A stretch of 46,112 nucleotides of DNA from Bacteroidaceae bacterium (lineage in GTDB: Bacteria; Bacteroidota; Bacteroidia; Bacteroidales; Bacteroidaceae), in assembly GCA_017471185.1 (NCBI GenBank), contig JAFUVZ010000070.1, forward strand, positions 1-46,112. The letters run 5' to 3'. Of the stretch, positions 1-9,110 are shown piece after piece (position 1 is the first letter of the stretch; each line of letters opens with the position of its first letter). The position numbers were made by a program, and so were the translations under genes. The notes below the pieces were generated by a model, which was not told the origin of the DNA, ran no database searches, and worked only from the letters and a program-made list of their open reading frames with translations.

Positions 1-224
1 ACGTCCTTCAGATACAGGTTGAGGTCTTCCATACAGTCGCCGCCACAGCAGAAAACGGAGAAGACGGCCCGTATTATCTCGCTGTACTGATAGCCAATAA
101 GCTTACTGCGAAGTCCCAGGTGGGAGTCGATTACAGAGGACAGAATACGGTCAAATTTGTCCAAGACGAAAAATATACCACCAAAAGCGGTGATTTTCTC
201 AGATTTTATGCTTACCTTAGCCAT
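1..224 (-). CDS. IS1380-family transposase, N-terminal fragment cut by the window edge
   Basis: The minus strand is open from an ATG at 222-224 to the left edge, giving about 74 residues that start MAKVSIKSEKITAFGG and continue with VIDSHLGLRSKLIGYQYSEI and an FCCGGDCMED segment. This pattern is typical of the N-terminus of IS1380-family DDE transposases of Bacteroidetes. The catalytic domain lies outside the window, so I cannot tell whether the gene is intact. Upstream, at 261-270 on the minus strand, is a near match to the -7 element (TACCTTAG). The reading frame stays open for a short way upstream of the ATG, but the conserved family start is MAKV. It is the only recognisable transposase here. 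Family assignment is by remembered motif, not by search. Confidence 0.85.
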   Translation of the reverse strand, partial: MAKVSIKSEKITAFGGIFFVLDKFDRILSSVIDSHLGLRSKLIGYQYSEIIRAVFSVFCCGGDCMEDLNLYLKD

Positions 225-293
225 GTCATTGATGATTTTTGCTTGTCTTGATTTGCAGCACTAAGGTAAGTGAAATTTCTGACATGACCAAAT

Positions 294-318
294 CCTGAGC
301 AACTTTTTGTTGATCAGG
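294..318. repeat. Hairpin near the IS1380 end
   Basis: CCTGAGCAAC and GTTGATCAGG flank a five-base T loop. The arms pair over ten positions with one mismatch. It lies about 70 bp upstream of the transposase start and may belong to the terminal region of the element or act as a terminator protecting the transposase gene from outside reading. The outer end of the element and any target-site duplication could not be determined, because the other end is outside the window. Confidence 0.4.
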
Positions 319-432
319 TACTTATAAAGAAAGTTAAATTAAAGTGCTGCGGAATTTAGGTTTATAAGAAAAATTCGTATAGTTGGAAACTTTTTCGTTA
401 TTTTGTATGCTGATAAGCGAATATGCAGGCAG

Positions 433-2565
433 ATGGACTGGATTTACCAATACATAACCTTCCCGATTACTGACCCCACATGGATATTCCTCCTTGTGCT
501 GGTCATGATTCTGTTCGCCCCTATCGTACTCGACAAGCTGCGTATTCCTCATATCATCGGCATGATCATAGCCGGCCTGCTTGTAGGCGAGCATGGCTTC
601 AATATCCTGGCCCGCGACAGCAGTTTCGAGCTGTTTGGCAAGGTGGGCCTCTACTACATCATGTTCCTGGCCGGTCTGGAAATGAACATGAACGACTTTA
701 AGGAAAACAAATACAAGGCACTGACCTTGGGCTTGCTTTGCTTTGCCATACCCATTCTCATCGGTTTCTTCACTAACCTGAGCCTCCTGCACTACGGAGT
801 GGCGACCTCAGTGCTGCTGGCCAGTATGTATGCCTCCAACACCCAGGTCTCCTACCCCATCGTCATCAGATATGGCGTGTCCAATCAACGAAGCGTGAGC
901 ATCGCTGTGGGTGGGACAGCAGTGACTGACACACTGACCCTGCTGGTACTGGCTGTGGTAGCCGGCATGTTCAAAGGTGATACAGACGGGGCCTTCTGGC
1001 TTTTGCTGTTGGGCAAGGTTATCCTCATCGGCGCCATCATCATCATCCTGTTCCCTCGCATTGCCCGCTGGTTTTTCCGCAGATACGACGAGGTGGTGAC
1101 TCAGTACATCTTCGTGCTGGCCATGGTGTTCTTAGCCGCAGCGATGATGGAGTTTGCCGGCATGGAGGGCATCTTAGGAGCCTTCCTGACTGGCTTGGTC
1201 CTGAACAGGATGATTCCGCATGTGTCTCCCCTGATGGGACATCTGGAGTTTGTGGGCAACGCCTTGTTCATCCCCTATTTCCTGATTGGCGTGGGCATGC
1301 TCATCAACGTGAGAGTGCTGTTCGGGAGCTTCAATGCCATTGAGGTGGCGGGAGTGATGATTGCGGTGGCCCTGACAGGCAAGTGGCTTGCTTCCTTCCT
1401 GGTGCAGAAGATTTTCAGAATGAAAGGCATAGAGCGTAGGCTGATATACGGACTGAGTACGGCCCAGGCTGCCGCTACGCTGGCCGCCGTGATGGTGGGT
1501 TACAACATCATCCTGCCCGACGGGAGCAGGCTGCTGAACGAGGATGTGCTGAACGGAACCATCCTGCTCATCCTGGTGACCTGCACCGTAAGCTCTTTTG
1601 TAACGGATAAGGCCGCCAGGCGGATAGCGATGGATGAGACGCAGCCAGACGAACATCTGAAACGCTCTACGGAAAAGATCCTGATACCGCTTGCCTACCT
1701 CGACACGGTGGATTACCTGATGGACCTGGCCTTAATGATCAGAAGCGCTAAGTTTGAAGACAATATCCTTGCCCTGCACGTGATGACCGACACGGCTGAC
1801 TCTGAGAGGGCGGGAATGAGAGGAAGGCTTTGCTTAGAGAAAGCCGCGAAAGCTACGGCTGGCGCCAACGTGGAGCTGGTACAGCTGAGCCGGTATGACG
1901 TGAACGTGTCTTCAGGCATCATTCATACGGCTAAGGAACAGGATGCTTCCTGCGTGGTGGTGGGCCTCCACAGGAAGGTGAACATCATGGACTCGTTCTA
2001 TGGCAAGGTGACGGAGAACCTGCTGAAAAGCATACACCGCGAGGTGATTGTGGCCAAGTTCCTCATGCCGCTCAATACCATCCGCCGCATTGTGGTGGCA
2101 GTACCCCCGAAAGCCGAGTATGAGGCAGGTTTCCAGAAATGGCTGCGCAACTGTTGCCGCATGGGAGCCTCTCTGGGCTGCAGGGTGCATTTCTTCGCTA
2201 CGGAAAAGACCACCGGCTATATACAGAGTTTCCTGGAAAGCAAGTATAAGCAGACGCTGACCAGCTTCTCCAGCCTGGAGAACTGGGATGACCTGCTGTT
2301 GCTGACCGGGCATGTGAACTATGACCATCTGCTGGTAATCATCAGTGCGCGAAGAGGGTCAATCTCATACGACCCTCTGTTTGAAGATCTGCCAAGCCAG
2401 ATCAACACTTATTTCAACAACAACAGTCTGATGCTGGTGTTCCCAGACCAGATTGGCGATACGGTAAAGGAAACCATCACCTTCTCCAAGCCTATCGGAA
2501 GTGTTGACGTGCCGCTGTATGAGAAGGTTGGCAGGAGAATTTACAAATGGCTTAAAAGACAATAG
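433..2565 (+). CDS. CPA2-family cation:proton antiporter with C-terminal universal-stress-like domain
   Basis: This encodes a 710-residue inner-membrane protein. The first 400 residues are hydrophobic, with the Na+/H+ exchanger fold of the monovalent cation:proton antiporter-2 family. Recognisable segments include the early [20 protein letters not shown] and [12 protein letters not shown]. The soluble C-terminal part, from about residue 415, resembles one or two universal stress protein-like domains, which in this family may sense nucleotides; it includes [19 protein letters not shown] and a VVVGLHRK segment. Family members exchange K+ or Na+ for protons; which ion is used here cannot be read. 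I chose the ATG at 433 because the frame extends upstream only to a TTG at 403, and the conserved N-terminus is [10 protein letters not shown]. The stop is 2 bp before the ABC ATPase start, so the two genes are probably cotranscribed. Confidence 0.85.
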   Translation: MDWIYQYITFPITDPTWIFLLVLVMILFAPIVLDKLRIPHIIGMIIAGLLVGEHGFNILARDSSFELFGKVGLYYIMFLAGLEMNMNDFKENKYKALTLGLLCFAIPILIGFFTNLSLLHYGVATSVLLASMYASNTQVSYPIVIRYGVSNQRSVSIAVGGTAVTDTLTLLVLAVVAGMFKGDTDGAFWLLLLGKVILIGAIIIILFPRIARWFFRRYDEVVTQYIFVLAMVFLAAAMMEFAGMEGILGAFLTGLVLNRMIPHVSPLMGHLEFVGNALFIPYFLIGVGMLINVRVLFGSFNAIEVAGVMIAVALTGKWLASFLVQKIFRMKGIERRLIYGLSTAQAAATLAAVMVGYNIILPDGSRLLNEDVLNGTILLILVTCTVSSFVTDKAARRIAMDETQPDEHLKRSTEKILIPLAYLDTVDYLMDLALMIRSAKFEDNILALHVMTDTADSERAGMRGRLCLEKAAKATAGANVELVQLSRYDVNVSSGIIHTAKEQDASCVVVGLHRKVNIMDSFYGKVTENLLKSIHREVIVAKFLMPLNTIRRIVVAVPPKAEYEAGFQKWLRNCCRMGASLGCRVHFFATEKTTGYIQSFLESKYKQTLTSFSSLENWDDLLLLTGHVNYDHLLVIISARRGSISYDPLFEDLPSQINTYFNNNSLMLVFPDQIGDTVKETITFSKPIGSVDVPLYEKVGRRIYKWLKRQ

Positions 2566-2567
2566 AG

Positions 2568-3224
2568 ATGATTCATCTGGAAGGAATAACCAAGAGTTTC
2601 GGCAACTTAGAAGTGCTGCGCGACATCAGCTTAGACATCACTCAAGGAGAGGTGGTAAGCATCGTAGGGCCCAGCGGGGCTGGCAAAACCACCTTGCTCC
2701 AGATCATGGGGACACTCGATGCTCCTGACAAAGGGGAGGTGTTGATTCATGGCAAGGATGTGCTCCGCATGAAGGAGAAAGAGCTTTCTTCATTCAGGAA
2801 CCTGCACATTGGCTTCGTGTTTCAGTTTCACCAGCTCCTGCCTGAGTTTACGGCGATTGAGAATGTGATGATTCCCGCCTTCATAGCCGGGAAAGGGATG
2901 CAGGAGGCTAAGAAGGAAGCCATGGACCTGCTCTCGTTCATGGGACTGCAAGACAGGGCTGACCATAAGCCGAATGAGCTTTCAGGAGGTGAGAAACAGC
3001 GTGTGGCTGTTGCCCGTGCCTTGGTGAATCATCCTGACGTGGTGCTTGCCGATGAGCCTTCAGGAAGCCTGGACAGCCAGAATAAGATGGAACTGCATCA
3101 GCTTTTCTTTGACTTGAGAAACCGTCTGGGCCAGACTTTCGTGATAGTGACCCATGACGAAGGCCTTGCCCGGATGACAGACAGGACAATCCACCTCAAA
3201 GACGGCAGAATCGTTCAGGCATAG
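2568..3224 (+). CDS. lolD: LolD-like ABC transporter ATP-binding protein
   Basis: This 218-residue ATPase has Walker [10 protein letters not shown] near residue 37, the signature LSGGEKQR near 138, Walker [10 protein letters not shown], and a switch histidine in VIVTHDE. Size and sequence fit the LolD/MacB-type ATPases that energise lipoprotein release (LolCDE) or related export. It begins 2 bp after the antiporter stop. No LolC/LolE-type permease is next to it, so its membrane partner must be encoded elsewhere, as is common for LolD in Bacteroidetes. Only 9 bp separate its stop from the convergent HhH gene, leaving no room for a separate terminator. The ABC assignment is certain; the Lol role is likely but inferred. 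Confidence 0.85.
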   Translation: MIHLEGITKSFGNLEVLRDISLDITQGEVVSIVGPSGAGKTTLLQIMGTLDAPDKGEVLIHGKDVLRMKEKELSSFRNLHIGFVFQFHQLLPEFTAIENVMIPAFIAGKGMQEAKKEAMDLLSFMGLQDRADHKPNELSGGEKQRVAVARALVNHPDVVLADEPSGSLDSQNKMELHQLFFDLRNRLGQTFVIVTHDEGLARMTDRTIHLKDGRIVQA

Positions 3225-3233
3225 CCCCCCTTC

Positions 3234-4178
3234 CTACTCAAAGCTGAGATAATGCCCTATCCGCTCCAGATCGTGCTCCGTGAACTCCTCGTAGAGCACA
3301 AGGGGTTTCATGCTTTTCAAGTCGCCATGCTTTCTGCGATGCTCTACCATCGCCTTTGCCTGGTAAAAATCAATGTACGGATGCCGTCTTAACCTGTCAA
3401 CGCTGCTCTTGTTGACCGGAATCCTGCGGATATCAGCCTCATCGATGCTGAACCAGGCGTTCAGCCGTGCGGCATCCAGATTAATCTCCCGAAGCTGTGC
3501 CACTTGATAAAAGCCTCCCAACTGATTACGGTAGTTCACAATCATACGGGCAATACCGCTGCCTATGCCCGGAATCTTCTTCAATTCGGTAGTATCAGCC
3601 TTGTTCAGGTCCACCAGGGTGCCTGGCTGATATTTCTCTATGACCTCATGACGGGGCAATGTGTCAGGCAATAAGGAATGCACGCTGTCTGGCTTAACAG
3701 GTTGTGCCTCATCAGCCAATGGCCTGTCAGCAGGCTGATGAATCTCTATATAAGGCTTCAGTTCCTCAAACAGCTCGTCGCTCATGCCGTAGATCTTGCG
3801 GAAATCAGCCGCCTCACGGAATCGCCCTCCCCTGGCACGGTACTTCAAGACATTGCCAGCCATCCAGTAAGGCAGCCCCAGCTTTCTCAAGGTGACGGAA
3901 TCAGCCGTGTTGGGGTCAAAGGGCCGCAATACCTTCTCTACCTGCCGGGCTTGGGTATAGTGCCGGGAATGGCGAGACACCTTCAGACTGTCCTGCCGCC
4001 GGATGGAATCTGCGAAAGCCTGCAGGGCGGAAGTGTCAACGGCTGTCTCACCGGCATGACGCATCCGTTCAAATACTACCGTAGCTCCAATGGTAAGCAC
4101 AATAAGGCTGAGCAACAAGACAATGGCTCTTTTCTCATCTGGCCGATAACTATGGAAATCCTTGATAAATTGCCACAT
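3234..4178 (-). CDS. Helix-hairpin-helix (ComEA-like) membrane-anchored DNA-binding protein
   Basis: This 314-residue protein has one N-terminal transmembrane segment (about residues 17-37) followed by repeated helix-hairpin-helix motifs. The clearest are DPNTADSVTLRKLGLPYWMA near 88 and VDLNKADTTELKKIPGIGSG near 188, with two further weaker copies after it. ComEA-type HhH domains bind double-stranded DNA without sequence preference and in some bacteria take up transforming DNA in the periplasm. Bacteroidetes carry many such proteins of unknown role. It lies 14 bp downstream of the symporter gene on the same strand and is probably cotranscribed with it. A competence role is not shown by anything in the sequence. 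Confidence 0.8.
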   Translation of the reverse strand: MWQFIKDFHSYRPDEKRAIVLLLSLIVLTIGATVVFERMRHAGETAVDTSALQAFADSIRRQDSLKVSRHSRHYTQARQVEKVLRPFDPNTADSVTLRKLGLPYWMAGNVLKYRARGGRFREAADFRKIYGMSDELFEELKPYIEIHQPADRPLADEAQPVKPDSVHSLLPDTLPRHEVIEKYQPGTLVDLNKADTTELKKIPGIGSGIARMIVNYRNQLGGFYQVAQLREINLDAARLNAWFSIDEADIRRIPVNKSSVDRLRRHPYIDFYQAKAMVEHRRKHGDLKSMKPLVLYEEFTEHDLERIGHYLSFE

Positions 4179-4192
4179 AGGGGCGAAAGCGC

Positions 4193-5557
4193 TTACAGGA
4201 TGCCTAATTCGTTGATAAAGACGAAACCTATGCCGATAGGCGCCACCACCCGCAGGATGAACACGATTGCCTTATAGATGAACGCAGGCAACTCACCGCC
4301 GCTGTTCAGCTCTTCACGCAGGATCTTCTTATCGAGATACCATCCCGTAAAGATGGAGATGAAGAAGCCGCCGATAGGCAGCATCAGCTTGGCTGTCACG
4401 AAGTCAAACAGGTCGAACAGGGTCATGCCGAAGAAGGTATATTCCCTGCCGACACCCATAGACAAGGCACACAAGACACCTATCAGACCACATACGGAGG
4501 TTACCAGCAAGGCCGCTTTACTCCTGCTCATCTTAAATTCCTCATGCAGATAAACGGTAACCACCTCATGCATGGAGATGGTAGAGGTCAATGCCGCAAG
4601 AGCCAGCAGCAGGTAGAAAGCCGTACTGAGGATATAAGTGAGCCAAGGCAAGCCCGCAAAGGCTTGTGTCAGCACGTTGGGCAAGGTGATGAAAACCAAG
4701 CTGGGGCCTGCATCCGGCTGGATGCCTACCGAGAATGCGGCAGGGAAGATAATCAGACCTGCCAATATAGCGACCAGGCTGTCAATGCCGGCTACATTGA
4801 GGGCCGTCTTCGTCAGGTTGGTGTCACTCTGGAAATAAGAGGCGTAAGTACAGAGGCACCCCATACCCAGGCTGAGCGAATAGAAGGTCTGCCCCATAGC
4901 GGAAAGCAAGACTCCGGAATTGACCTTGCTGAAGTCGGGCTTGAGCAGAAACTCCAGGCCTGGACCTGAGCCTGGCAAGAGCACGGAGCAGACAGCCATG
5001 ATGATGAGCAGGATGAACAAGATGGGCATCAGGATCTTGGCAGAACGCTCGATGCCTTGCTGCACACCTTTTACGATGATGTAATGGGTAGCTACCATAA
5101 AGACGGCGAGCCAAAAGGCTGGCCGCCACGGGCTGGCCGTGAAGGTGTCAAATGACTCTGCGAACTGTTCAGGCGTCTTGCCTATGAAGGTGTTGCCCGC
5201 CGCCTGTAGGAAATACTCCAGTGTCCAGCCAGCCACCACAGCATAGTAACCCAGGATGAGGAAACCTGTGAGCACGCCCCACCTGCCTACCCATTTCCAC
5301 TGGGTGCCGGGGGCAAGTACCTGATAGGCCCTCGCCGTATTGGAACGTGAGTGCCTGCCGATGGTGAACTCGGCTATCATGACAGGAATGCCGAAGAACA
5401 GGATGCAGACAATATATACCAGGATAAAGGCCGCACCTCCGTCATTCCCTGTCTGATAAGGGAAACGCCAGATGTTGCCCAAGCCTACCGCCGACCCTGC
5501 CGCCGCCAGTATCGCACCTATCTTACTGCCAAAGTTTGCTCTGCTCTCCACACTCAT
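4193..5557 (-). CDS. Sodium:neurotransmitter symporter family (LeuT-like) transporter
   Basis: This 454-residue, roughly 12-helix inner-membrane carrier has the diagnostic first helix AAAGSAVGLGNIWRFPYQTG (from about residue 18). That is the unwound TM1 of LeuT-fold NSS proteins, which carries Na+ and substrate contacts. The second helix GGAAFILVYIVCILFFGIPV also matches. Bacterial NSS proteins take up amino acids or related amines with Na+; the substrate here cannot be predicted. The start is the ATG of MSVESRANFGSKIGAILA. A perfect -7 element lies at 5607-5614, about 50 bp upstream. The HhH gene follows after 14 bp. Confidence 0.9.
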   Translation of the reverse strand: MSVESRANFGSKIGAILAAAGSAVGLGNIWRFPYQTGNDGGAAFILVYIVCILFFGIPVMIAEFTIGRHSRSNTARAYQVLAPGTQWKWVGRWGVLTGFLILGYYAVVAGWTLEYFLQAAGNTFIGKTPEQFAESFDTFTASPWRPAFWLAVFMVATHYIIVKGVQQGIERSAKILMPILFILLIIMAVCSVLLPGSGPGLEFLLKPDFSKVNSGVLLSAMGQTFYSLSLGMGCLCTYASYFQSDTNLTKTALNVAGIDSLVAILAGLIIFPAAFSVGIQPDAGPSLVFITLPNVLTQAFAGLPWLTYILSTAFYLLLALAALTSTISMHEVVTVYLHEEFKMSRSKAALLVTSVCGLIGVLCALSMGVGREYTFFGMTLFDLFDFVTAKLMLPIGGFFISIFTGWYLDKKILREELNSGGELPAFIYKAIVFILRVVAPIGIGFVFINELGIL

Positions 5558-5606
5558 GAATCTATAATTTTATGTCAATCTATACCGTTTTCTTAAAATT
5601 TGGATG

Positions 5607-5614
5607 CAAAATTA
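5607..5614 (-). promoter_or_regulatory. -7 element (TAATTTTG) of the symporter-HhH unit
   Basis: This is an exact TAnnTTTG match on the minus strand, about 50 bp upstream of the symporter start. It lies only 12 bp from the -7 element of the divergent VanZ-like gene, so the two promoters overlap. Confidence 0.6.
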
Positions 5615-5626
5615 CATAATTATTCG

Positions 5627-5634
5627 TACTTTTG
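5627..5634 (+). promoter_or_regulatory. -7 element (TACTTTTG) of the VanZ-like gene
   Basis: This is an exact TAnnTTTG match 25 bp upstream of the ATG at 5660. A TTTG at 5599-5602 could serve as the -33 box, but the 24-bp spacing is longer than the usual 19-21. Confidence 0.6.
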
Positions 5635-5659
5635 CGACAGTTTTTAAAATAAATTGGCA

Positions 5660-6061
5660 ATGAAATCGTTTATCAGTCGTTATCCATGCTCTCTCGCCAT
5701 CATTCTGCTGGTCACTTATCTGTCTTTTTTCAGGCCTCCACATACGCAGTTGGATAAAGTCATCGGTATCGACAAGCTGGTGCACACGGCTATGTATTTC
5801 TTGATGGCCGGTCTGCTCTGGTGGGAATTCCTGCGTGGCAGAGTCAAGACGCAGGCTCCCATGTGGCACGCCTGGATAGGCGCCTTCCTCTGCCCTTTGC
5901 TTTACGGAGGCATCGTGGAACTGGCACAGGAGTACTGCACGGACCATCGCGGTGGCGAATGGCTGGACTTCGCAGCCAATTCATCAGGCGTGATCCTGGC
6001 AGCCATTGCCGCCAGATATCTGTTTCCAAGCCAGTTAAAGAAGTTCGGGAAGGGTAAATAG
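5660..6061 (+). CDS. VanZ-like small integral membrane protein
   Basis: This 133-residue protein has about four hydrophobic segments. Its pattern of LDKVIGIDKLVHTAMYFLMAG, then a central GGIVELAQEY, then WLDFAANSSGVILA matches the VanZ-like/teicoplanin-resistance-associated family. The conserved polar residues (the DK-H and E-Q pairs) face the membrane interior in that family, but the biochemical role is unknown and there is no reason to infer glycopeptide resistance. The frame reaches a TTG at 5654, but the ATG at 5660 is the better start. The last 27 bp overlap the 3' end of murF on the other strand. Confidence 0.8.
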   Translation: MKSFISRYPCSLAIILLVTYLSFFRPPHTQLDKVIGIDKLVHTAMYFLMAGLLWWEFLRGRVKTQAPMWHAWIGAFLCPLLYGGIVELAQEYCTDHRGGEWLDFAANSSGVILAAIAARYLFPSQLKKFGKGK

Positions 6062-7372
6062 TCTGGTGCCGTTTGAGCCCTTGATCAAGATGCACTTGCC
6101 CTGGGGCTGCTGTTCCTTGAGGGTTTCCTTGAGGGCTTCCACATCGGCGAAACAACGGAACGGATTTCCTTCATACATAAACTCCTGACCTACCAATATA
6201 ACATCCTTGAACCCATACTCCTGAATCAGCCGTATGACCTGCCTGTGCTCCTGGGCACTGTCAGCTCCCAACTCACGCATTTCTCCCAATATAAGCATCT
6301 TGTTGTCAGCATCCAGCAGATGGAAATTGTCGATGGCTGCCTTCATACTGGTAGGGTTGGCGTTGTAAGCATCCACAATCAGGACATTGCGTTCAGTCTT
6401 TGTAAGCTGCGAACGGTTATTGTGTGGCTCATATTCTTGCAATGCCTCGCAAACAAGGTCTTCGGGCACATGGTATTTCAACCCCAAGCTGATGGCGGCC
6501 AGCATATTGCTCAGGTTGTAGTCGCCTATCAGATGTGTCTGCACGTCGTGCCACTCTCCTTCTTCCGTTTTCCATTGGAAATGGAGCAAGGCGCTATGCT
6601 CAGCGATTCTGCCCCTGACGGCTACGCCTTCAGCCTGGCCGCCATAGCAGGTCACTCTCTCCAGCCCTCTCTCTTTAACCATCTGCATCAGGTCCGTGCT
6701 GTCAGCGTTGACAATCACCTCTCCGTTTGTCTGCCTGAGGAAATCATACAGCTCACCTTTGGTGCGCTTCACTCCTTCAAACGAGCCGAAGCCTTGCAGG
6801 TGAGCCCTGCCCACATTGGTGATAAGTCCCACGTTAGGCTCCGAGACATTCACCAGTTCCTGTATATCGCCAGGATGGCTGGCTCCCATCTCAATGATGG
6901 CTATCTGATGCTCAGGCTTCAGACGCAAGACGGTCATAGGCACGCCAATGCTGTTATTGAGGTTGCCCTGGGTATAAAGCACCCTGTATTTCTTCGAGAG
7001 CACAGCAGCCGTCAGTTCCTTGGTGGTGGTCTTTCCGTTTGTGCCTGTTATGCCGATTACAGGAATGCCTGTATGCGCATCAGGAACAGAAGGCACGGGT
7101 GCTCCCAGCTGTCTGCGGTGATAGTTGGCGAGCTGCTGCAGAGCCTGGAGGCAATCGTCCACCAGAAAGTACCGTTCATCTCCTGCCGGCAGATATTCCT
7201 CTTCATCAATGACCACATACCTGCTGCCTGCCTCCAACGCTTTTGACGCGAAGGCATTGCCGTTGAAATTAGCGCCTTTCAGGGCGATGAATAGCGAATC
7301 TTGCGGACAGTTGCGGCTATCAGTAGTCACACAACTGCATTGCTGGAATATGTCATACAACCTTTCTATCAT
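6035..7372 (-). CDS. murF: UDP-N-acetylmuramoyl-tripeptide--D-alanyl-D-alanine ligase
   Basis: This 445-residue cytoplasmic enzyme adds D-Ala-D-Ala to UDP-MurNAc-tripeptide, the last cytoplasmic step of peptidoglycan precursor synthesis. It has the Mur ligase order: an N-terminal UMAG-binding domain with TTDSR near residue 16, the ATP-binding GITGTNGKTT at 107-116, and a C-terminal domain with DAYNANPTSM and ILGEMRELG. Length is normal for MurF. It stands alone rather than in a dcw cluster, as is often seen for murF in Bacteroidetes. A perfect -7 element sits at 7394-7401, and the tail overlaps the VanZ-like gene by 27 bp. Confidence 0.95.
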   Translation of the reverse strand: MIERLYDIFQQCSCVTTDSRNCPQDSLFIALKGANFNGNAFASKALEAGSRYVVIDEEEYLPAGDERYFLVDDCLQALQQLANYHRRQLGAPVPSVPDAHTGIPVIGITGTNGKTTTKELTAAVLSKKYRVLYTQGNLNNSIGVPMTVLRLKPEHQIAIIEMGASHPGDIQELVNVSEPNVGLITNVGRAHLQGFGSFEGVKRTKGELYDFLRQTNGEVIVNADSTDLMQMVKERGLERVTCYGGQAEGVAVRGRIAEHSALLHFQWKTEEGEWHDVQTHLIGDYNLSNMLAAISLGLKYHVPEDLVCEALQEYEPHNNRSQLTKTERNVLIVDAYNANPTSMKAAIDNFHLLDADNKMLILGEMRELGADSAQEHRQVIRLIQEYGFKDVILVGQEFMYEGNPFRCFADVEALKETLKEQQPQGKCILIKGSNGTRLFTLPELL

Positions 7373-7393
7373 ATTTTCTGAGTTTTATTAGTA

Positions 7394-7401
7394 CAAAAGT
7401 A
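7394..7401 (-). promoter_or_regulatory. -7 element (TACTTTTG) of murF
   Basis: This is an exact TAnnTTTG match on the minus strand, 22 bp upstream of the murF ATG. It lies 12 bp from the divergent folP -7 element. Confidence 0.6.
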
Positions 7402-7413
7402 GGCTTTTTTTCT

Positions 7414-7421
7414 TACATTTG
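7414..7421 (+). promoter_or_regulatory. -7 element (TACATTTG) of folP-dacA
   Basis: This is an exact TAnnTTTG match about 21 bp upstream of the folP start. It is back-to-back with the murF promoter. Confidence 0.6.
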
Positions 7422-7442
7422 TAATCAAATTAACAGAAAGTT

Positions 7443-8297
7443 ATGTTTACAGGAACAATAAATGTCAACGGCCAGCTGCTCGACCTCTCCGTGCCAAGGG
7501 TGATGGGGATACTGAACATCACGCCGGATTCTTTCCTGCAGGAAAGCCGTAGGCAGACTGAAGAGGAGATAGCGGCAAGGGTGAGGCAGATTGTGGATGA
7601 GGGAGGTGACATGATTGACATTGGGGCTTATTCATCCCGTCCCGGCGCAGCCGGCGTACCTGTGGCGGAGGAGATGGAGAGGCTTCGCAAGGGGTTGCAT
7701 ATTCTCCGCAGGGAAGTCCCTGACGCCATCGTGTCTGTAGATACTTTCAGGGCAGACGTGGCACAGATGTGCATCAGTGAATTCGGTGTCTCGATGATCA
7801 ATGACATATCCGGAGGCGATCTGGATGAAAGGATGTTCGAGACCATCTCACGTGCGCGCATACCTTATATTATAACGCACATGCAGGGCAATCCGCAGAC
7901 CATGCAGCAGAACCCGCAATATGAAAACGTCTTGCGTGAGGTGATGCTCAGTCTGGCAGCCAAGGTAAAGCGCCTGCATGAGCTGAAGGTGAACGACGTG
8001 ATACTCGACCCTGGCTTCGGCTTCGGCAAGTCGGTGGAGCACAACTATGAGCTGCTCGCCCATCTGGATGAGTTTGATATCTTTGGATTGCCCCTGCTTG
8101 TGGGTATGTCCAGAAAGTCGATGATATACAAGAAGCTGGATATCACTCCAGAGGATGCCTTGAATGGCACTACGGCATTGAATACCATTGCCCTGAGCAA
8201 GGGTGCCAATATCCTCAGGGTACACGACGTGAAGCAAGCCGTTGAGGCTGTCAAGCTCTGGCAAGCTGTGAAGGAATATGAATTTAAGGACTATTAA
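7443..8297 (+). CDS. folP: Dihydropteroate synthase
   Basis: This 284-residue TIM-barrel enzyme condenses p-aminobenzoate with dihydropterin pyrophosphate in folate synthesis and is the sulfonamide target. Visible signatures are MGILNITPDSF (21-31), DIGAYSSRPGA, the DP-GFGFGKSVEHN pterin-pyrophosphate loop, and a late VGMSRKSMIYK. The length is that of a single-domain FolP. The diadenylate cyclase gene begins 14 bp after its stop, an arrangement I recognise from other Bacteroidetes. Transcription probably starts at the -7 element at 7414-7421. Confidence 0.95.
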   Translation: MFTGTINVNGQLLDLSVPRVMGILNITPDSFLQESRRQTEEEIAARVRQIVDEGGDMIDIGAYSSRPGAAGVPVAEEMERLRKGLHILRREVPDAIVSVDTFRADVAQMCISEFGVSMINDISGGDLDERMFETISRARIPYIITHMQGNPQTMQQNPQYENVLREVMLSLAAKVKRLHELKVNDVILDPGFGFGKSVEHNYELLAHLDEFDIFGLPLLVGMSRKSMIYKKLDITPEDALNGTTALNTIALSKGANILRVHDVKQAVEAVKLWQAVKEYEFKDY

Positions 8298-8311
8298 TAA
8301 GCTATAAGACC

Positions 8312-9076
8312 GTGTTTTTTCAATTTGGCATAAAGGATTTTATCGATATCCTGCTGGTAGCGGTGTTACTCTACTACCTGTATAAACTGATGAAGTCAAC
8401 AGGCTCCATGAAGGTGTTCACAGGCCTGATGATATTCGTGATGGCTTGGCTTGTGGTCACACAAGTGCTGGAAATGAGACTGCTTGGCTCTATCTTCGAC
8501 AAGCTGATGAGTGTGGGCGTGCTGGCCATTATCGTGCTGTTCCAGGAAGAGATACGCCATTTCCTCTTTTCCTTAGGCTCACACCATAACGCCAGCGCCC
8601 TGGTGAAGCTGCTCACCGGAGGAAAAGGCAAGCAGACCACCCATGAAGACGTGCTGCCCATCGTGATGGCTTGCCTGAGCATGGCGAAAGGAAAGGTGGG
8701 AGCCTTGATTGTGGTGGAACGGAATGTGCCGTTAGACAACATCGTGCGGACGGGCGATGTGATTGACGCCAACATCAACCAACGGCTGATTGAGAACATA
8801 TTCTTCAAGAACAGTCCGCTGCATGATGGCGCGATGGTAATCAGCCACAAGCGTATCAAGGCTGCCGGATGTATCTTGCCCGTATCACACGACTTAGATA
8901 TTCCTAAGGAACTGGGCTTGCGCCATAGGGCCGGTATGGGTATCTCGCAGGGGACTGACGCTTTAGCCATCATCGTGAGTGAGGAGACGGGGGGCATCTC
9001 CGTAGCCTATAAGGGTGAGTTCCACCTGCGTCTCAACGCAGAGGAATTGGAAAGGCTGCTTACGTCGGAAAGCTGA
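8312..9076 (+). CDS. dacA: Diadenylate cyclase (CdaA/DacA type), c-di-AMP synthase
   Basis: This 254-residue membrane-bound enzyme makes cyclic di-AMP from two ATP. Three hydrophobic helices fill the first 75 residues, followed by the DAC domain with GALIVVE at 130-136, the catalytic DGA at 172-174 and RHR at 204-206. All the motifs needed for activity are present. The likely start is GTG at 8312, because the family N-terminus (FFxFGIKDFIDILL) begins there and the next methionine would remove the first helix. It follows folP by 14 bp. No CdaR regulator or c-di-AMP phosphodiesterase gene is nearby. It converges on the lipoprotein gene 35 bp downstream. Confidence 0.92.
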   Translation: MFFQFGIKDFIDILLVAVLLYYLYKLMKSTGSMKVFTGLMIFVMAWLVVTQVLEMRLLGSIFDKLMSVGVLAIIVLFQEEIRHFLFSLGSHHNASALVKLLTGGKGKQTTHEDVLPIVMACLSMAKGKVGALIVVERNVPLDNIVRTGDVIDANINQRLIENIFFKNSPLHDGAMVISHKRIKAAGCILPVSHDLDIPKELGLRHRAGMGISQGTDALAIIVSEETGGISVAYKGEFHLRLNAEELERLLTSES

Positions 9077-9110
9077 TTGTTTATCTTCTCTCTGTAACTT
9101 TGAACCGCCG

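Noticed and set aside
403-432. Upstream TTG start for the antiporter
   Set aside because: It would add ten residues not seen in the family. The ATG at 433 is a better start.
5660-6061. Glycopeptide (teicoplanin) resistance through VanZ
   Set aside because: VanZ-like proteins are common in Bacteroidetes without any van cluster. Nothing here suggests resistance.
6245-7246. 333-codon open frame antisense to murF
   Set aside because: It lies wholly within a clear murF and shows no protein family features.
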